Shown piece after piece: positions 5,430 through 5,685 of a stretch of DNA of 5,685 nt. Made by a program: the position numbers and the translations under genes. The notes below the pieces were generated by a model. It was not told where the DNA came from, did not search any database, and saw only the letters and a list, made by a program, of their open reading frames with translations. This DNA comes from Dehalococcoidia bacterium (GTDB lineage: Bacteria > Chloroflexota > Dehalococcoidia > Dehalococcoidales > DAOWLH01), in NCBI GenBank assembly GCA_030643515.1, contig DAOWLH010000058.1, positions 1 through 5,685 of the forward strand, read 5' to 3'. Position 1 is the stretch's first letter, and every line of letters starts with the position of its first letter.

Positions 5430-5685
5430 TTAAAGCCCCTTCTCCAGGCGGACCACCAGGCGCATGGGCAGATTGCGCTTCACCATTCTCAGCTGGGTGG
5501 CGCTTATGTCATAGGCCACGCGGTAGAGCCGGACGACGTTGCTTTCGCTGTCATAGATGGCGTAGCTGGCCCTGGGGTCGCCGTCCCGGGGCTGGCCAAC
5601 ACCGCCGGGGTTGATAATCATGCGGCTCTTCCCCAGCGCCTGTCCGATGCCGGCAGTAAACGGAATGGACGAGCAACCGCCGTTC
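5430..5685 (-). CDS. Metallophosphoesterase, YfcE/calcineurin-like (5' part missing)
   Basis: The last 84 codons of a gene entering from the right edge, ending at TAA 5432-5430. The N-terminal metal-binding region lies outside the window. The visible C-terminus contains MIINPGGVGQPRDGDPRASY, a hallmark of small calcineurin-like phosphoesterases (MJ0936/YfcE and related COG0639-type proteins), followed by AIYD and a YRVAYDI strand and a short helical tail. About a dozen residues upstream of this block the family normally has a GHTH or GHSH motif whose histidines bind metal. Here the corresponding stretch reads NGGCSSIPF, with no histidine. That may mean a catalytically altered protein or errors at a contig end. 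Substrate is unknown; relatives act on phosphodiesters or nucleotides. It is first of the visible rsmA-ispE operon. The ATG at 5621 is internal, not the start. Confidence 0.85.
   Translation of the reverse strand, partial: NGGCSSIPFTAGIGQALGKSRMIINPGGVGQPRDGDPRASYAIYDSESNVVRLYRVAYDISATQLRMVKRNLPMRLVVRLEKGL

Noticed and set aside
5622..5685. Frameshift explaining the missing GHxH of the phosphoesterase
   Set aside because: Neither other reading frame of these bases gives a GHTH/GHSH motif, so a simple one-base shift does not restore it.
1..5685. CRISPR arrays, insertion sequences, tRNA/rRNA genes, toxin-antitoxin or phage genes
   Set aside because: No direct repeat arrays, terminal repeats, transposase motifs or RNA gene signatures were seen; nearly all bases are assigned to housekeeping genes.

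Overview
The window reads as ordinary, gene-dense bacterial chromosome carrying housekeeping genes on both strands. It has no mobile element, CRISPR array or RNA gene that I can see. The bacterial signs are an RsmA-type rRNA dimethylase, the MEP-pathway kinase IspE, strong Shine-Dalgarno sites, sigma70-like -10 boxes (TATAAT) and GTG and TTG starts. Two genes resemble archaeal-type families: the dUTPase and a UPF0200-like P-loop kinase. From memory of family sequences, this mixture would suit Chloroflexota, possibly Dehalococcoidia. That placement is inference; no search was possible.

Layout, left to right. Positions 3-212 (+) hold the C-terminal end of an archaeal-type dUTPase. It meets tail to tail, with a 7-base gap, a YegS/DgkB-like lipid kinase (220-1134, -). 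Upstream of the lipid kinase are a dCMP deaminase (1227-1700, -) and a small P-loop kinase (1697-2248, -). These two overlap by four bases and share a promoter just upstream of 2248. The lipid kinase has an extended -10 of its own in the 92-base gap before it. From the same intergenic region a CCA-adding-type tRNA nucleotidyltransferase (2365-3612, +) is read divergently. It ends tail to tail with a second minus-strand operon: a metallophosphoesterase cut by the window edge (5430-5685), then rsmA/ksgA (4537-5418), then ispE (3659-4543).

Functionally, the left part points to pyrimidine deoxynucleotide metabolism. dCMP deaminase and dUTPase both make dUMP, the precursor of dTMP, and the P-loop kinase is translationally coupled to the deaminase. 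The right part handles RNA maturation (CCA end addition, 16S rRNA dimethylation) and isoprenoid precursor synthesis. The lipid kinase probably serves phospholipid turnover or synthesis.

Several starts were moved from the longest open frame: the P-loop kinase to ATG 2248 and ispE to GTG 4543. The TTG start of the dCMP deaminase is supported by a strong ribosome binding site. I found no convincing undescribed system. The points most worth a second look are an apparent loss of the metal-binding GHxH motif in the truncated phosphoesterase, the symmetric divergent promoter pair, and a five-codon minicistron in front of the tRNA nucleotidyltransferase gene.
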